Assembly (NCBI RefSeq): GCF_002091955.1
Contig: NZ_MKKY01000003.1
Location: forward strand, 1 to 52,194
Length of the DNA stretch: 52,194 nt
Source of the DNA: Rhodococcus sp. 1168
Lineage (GTDB): Bacteria > Actinomycetota > Actinomycetes > Mycobacteriales > Mycobacteriaceae
Direction: 5' to 3'
Of the stretch, positions 50,989 through 52,194 are shown in pieces (within the stretch, counting starts at the first letter, position 1; each line of letters starts with the position of its first letter). Position numbers and translations under genes: made by a program. The notes under the pieces are model-generated. The model ran no database searches. It was not told where the DNA came from and saw only the letters and a list, made by a program, of their open reading frames with translations.

Positions 50989-52134
50989 ATGCTCACTGCC
51001 GTACGCCACTTCGCTGCTGTCACAACAGTTGCCGTCCTGCTCGTCGCAGGGTCGGTCGCGTACGCCAGTGCAGACGAGGTGAACACCTCACCCGGCACCG
51101 TGGTCGCGGTAGAAGATCTTGCCTCGGAACTGTGGTTGCCGGGCGCCGGCGATGCCAAACGAATCACCTATTGGACTGTCGGATCCAATGGAGCGCCCGC
51201 GCTGAGCACCGGAGCGTTTTTCGTTCCCGAGGGGGAAGCTCCCGAAGGCGGCTGGCCCGTCATCGCCTGGGCCCACGGCACATCGGGTCTCGACGACAAT
51301 TGCACACCGTCCCTCGTCGGCCCGCCCGATCCAGCGCGCGATCGGCAGTACCTCGGAACCTGGCTCGGGCAGGGATACGCGGTCGCCGCGACGGATTATG
51401 TCGGACTCGGAACCCCCGGCATCATGTCCTACCTCGACGGCAAACTCGAGGCGCACAACGTCGTCGATTCGGTGAAGGCCTCGAGAACTGTCGAGAAGTC
51501 GCTGTCCAACAAGTGGGTCGTCGTCGGGCAGTCGCAGGGAGGTGGTGCCGCGATCACCACCGCGCGATACGCCTCCGAGTTCGGCGGCCCTGACCTCGAT
51601 TACCGGGGAGGCGTCGGTACCGGTGTGCCGGCCAACATCGAACTTGTGCTGCTGCCCGCAGGCCCCGGATTTCTTCCCATCGCCGTCAGCAGAGGCTTGA
51701 CGACGTACCTGCTGTACATCCTTGCGGGGTTGCGTTCGGCTCACCCGGAGATCGACCTCGACTCCTACCTGACGCCTTTCGGACGCGAGACCGTCGACCG
51801 AGCTGAGACGCTCTGTGTCCTCGAAGCAGAGGAAGAGTTCGGCGGCGTCGTCAGTGGTGACTTGTTCTCCCGTTCGCTCAACGAGATACCGAACCTCTAC
51901 GGTTTGATCAACGACTACATGGGTGTTCCGTTCACCGGCTACGACCGACCGGTGTTCATCGCTCAAGGTCTCTACGACACGGATGTGCCTGCGCCGTCAG
52001 CGCTTTCGTTGGTTGCACAGATGATCGCCAACGGTCAGCCGGTAACGTTGCATACGTATCCCACCGACCACAGCGGTGCGATGCTCGCTTCACAGGCAGA
52101 CTCGATCCCGTTCGTCGCAGGGCTCTTTCGTTAG
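50989..52134 (+). CDS. Secreted alpha/beta-hydrolase lipase (LIP family)
   Basis: A 381-residue exported esterase or lipase. The signal peptide is about 1-29 (AVRHFAAVTTVAVLLVAGSV, cleavage near ASA). The nucleophile Ser is in VVGQSQGGGAA, DDNC and WAHGTSGLDDN near the oxyanion hole, and the late Asp/His are in YDTDVP and YPTDHSG. It belongs to the secretory-lipase family found in actinomycetes and Candida. The ATG at 50989 was chosen for the signal peptide. No neighbour indicates the substrate. Confidence 0.88.
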   Translation: MLTAVRHFAAVTTVAVLLVAGSVAYASADEVNTSPGTVVAVEDLASELWLPGAGDAKRITYWTVGSNGAPALSTGAFFVPEGEAPEGGWPVIAWAHGTSGLDDNCTPSLVGPPDPARDRQYLGTWLGQGYAVAATDYVGLGTPGIMSYLDGKLEAHNVVDSVKASRTVEKSLSNKWVVVGQSQGGGAAITTARYASEFGGPDLDYRGGVGTGVPANIELVLLPAGPGFLPIAVSRGLTTYLLYILAGLRSAHPEIDLDSYLTPFGRETVDRAETLCVLEAEEEFGGVVSGDLFSRSLNEIPNLYGLINDYMGVPFTGYDRPVFIAQGLYDTDVPAPSALSLVAQMIANGQPVTLHTYPTDHSGAMLASQADSIPFVAGLFR

Positions 52135-52194
52135 CCTCGATCTTTCTTCCTGCTGACGTGTCGGCCTGAACCCCTCGAGATTGTGGCTGTCACC

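Noticed and set aside
52135..52194. Last 60 bases of the window
   Set aside because: I see no gene, hairpin or motif that can be supported in this short tail.

Overview
The window is chromosomal DNA from a mycolic-acid actinomycete, most likely Rhodococcus or a close relative. It is GC-rich with frequent GTG starts. From 25.4 to 45.8 kb it keeps the gene order of Mycobacterium tuberculosis Rv0946c-Rv0959: pgi, chorismate mutase, pcrA/uvrD1, an M23 peptidase, sucC, sucD, a DUF5336 protein, perM, purN, purH, a Mg-chelatase-like ATPase and its VWA partner.

Layout. 1-2.7 kb: end of an integrated element (5'-cut tyrosine integrase, a lipoprotein, and a compact three-gene cassette of membrane or coiled-coil proteins) abutting the 3' end of tRNA-Arg(CCU). 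2.8-6.2 kb: a MacB/LolCDE-like ABC exporter behind a structured leader with an intrinsic terminator. 6.2-14.5 kb: a PucR-type regulator, an acyl-ACP desaturase homologue that has lost its carboxylate iron ligands, a universal stress protein, a cupin, thyA-folA, an Fpg/Nei glycosylase, a carboxylesterase and a MOSC protein. 14.5-19.9 kb: a CoA-transferase followed by two genes with internal deletions (a D-2-hydroxyacid dehydrogenase and an APC permease), then a flavin disulfide reductase and an SDR. 19.9-24.2 kb: a HXXXD acyltransferase-like gene and an enoyl-CoA hydratase, divergent from a TetR regulator and an AidB-like acyl-CoA dehydrogenase, with a 23-bp palindromic operator between them. 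24.2-25.3 kb: an AbiEi/DUF559 nuclease-like gene bracketed by two related long palindromes, one of which encodes its C-terminus. 25.4-45.8 kb: the conserved core block with gabD inserted. 45.8-52.2 kb: a lipoprotein, an AEC transporter, a Zur-type zinc-starvation regulon (rpmB, truncated rpsN, rpsR divergent from a CobW-like gene, rpmE2, rpmF), a ferritin-like/VIT1 protein and a secreted lipase.

How parts work together. sucC-sucD form succinyl-CoA synthetase, and gabD supplies succinate from succinate semialdehyde. thyA-folA form the dTMP/tetrahydrofolate cycle, and purN-purH catalyse folate-dependent purine steps. The ribosomal genes on both sides of two Zur-like boxes encode cysteine-poor paralogues that would replace zinc-binding ribosomal proteins when zinc is scarce; this copy has lost rpmG and the N-terminus of S14. 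The strongest candidates for something new are the palindrome-bracketed DUF559 gene, the island cassette beside tRNA-Arg, the structured leader of the ABC exporter, and the ligand-less desaturase.
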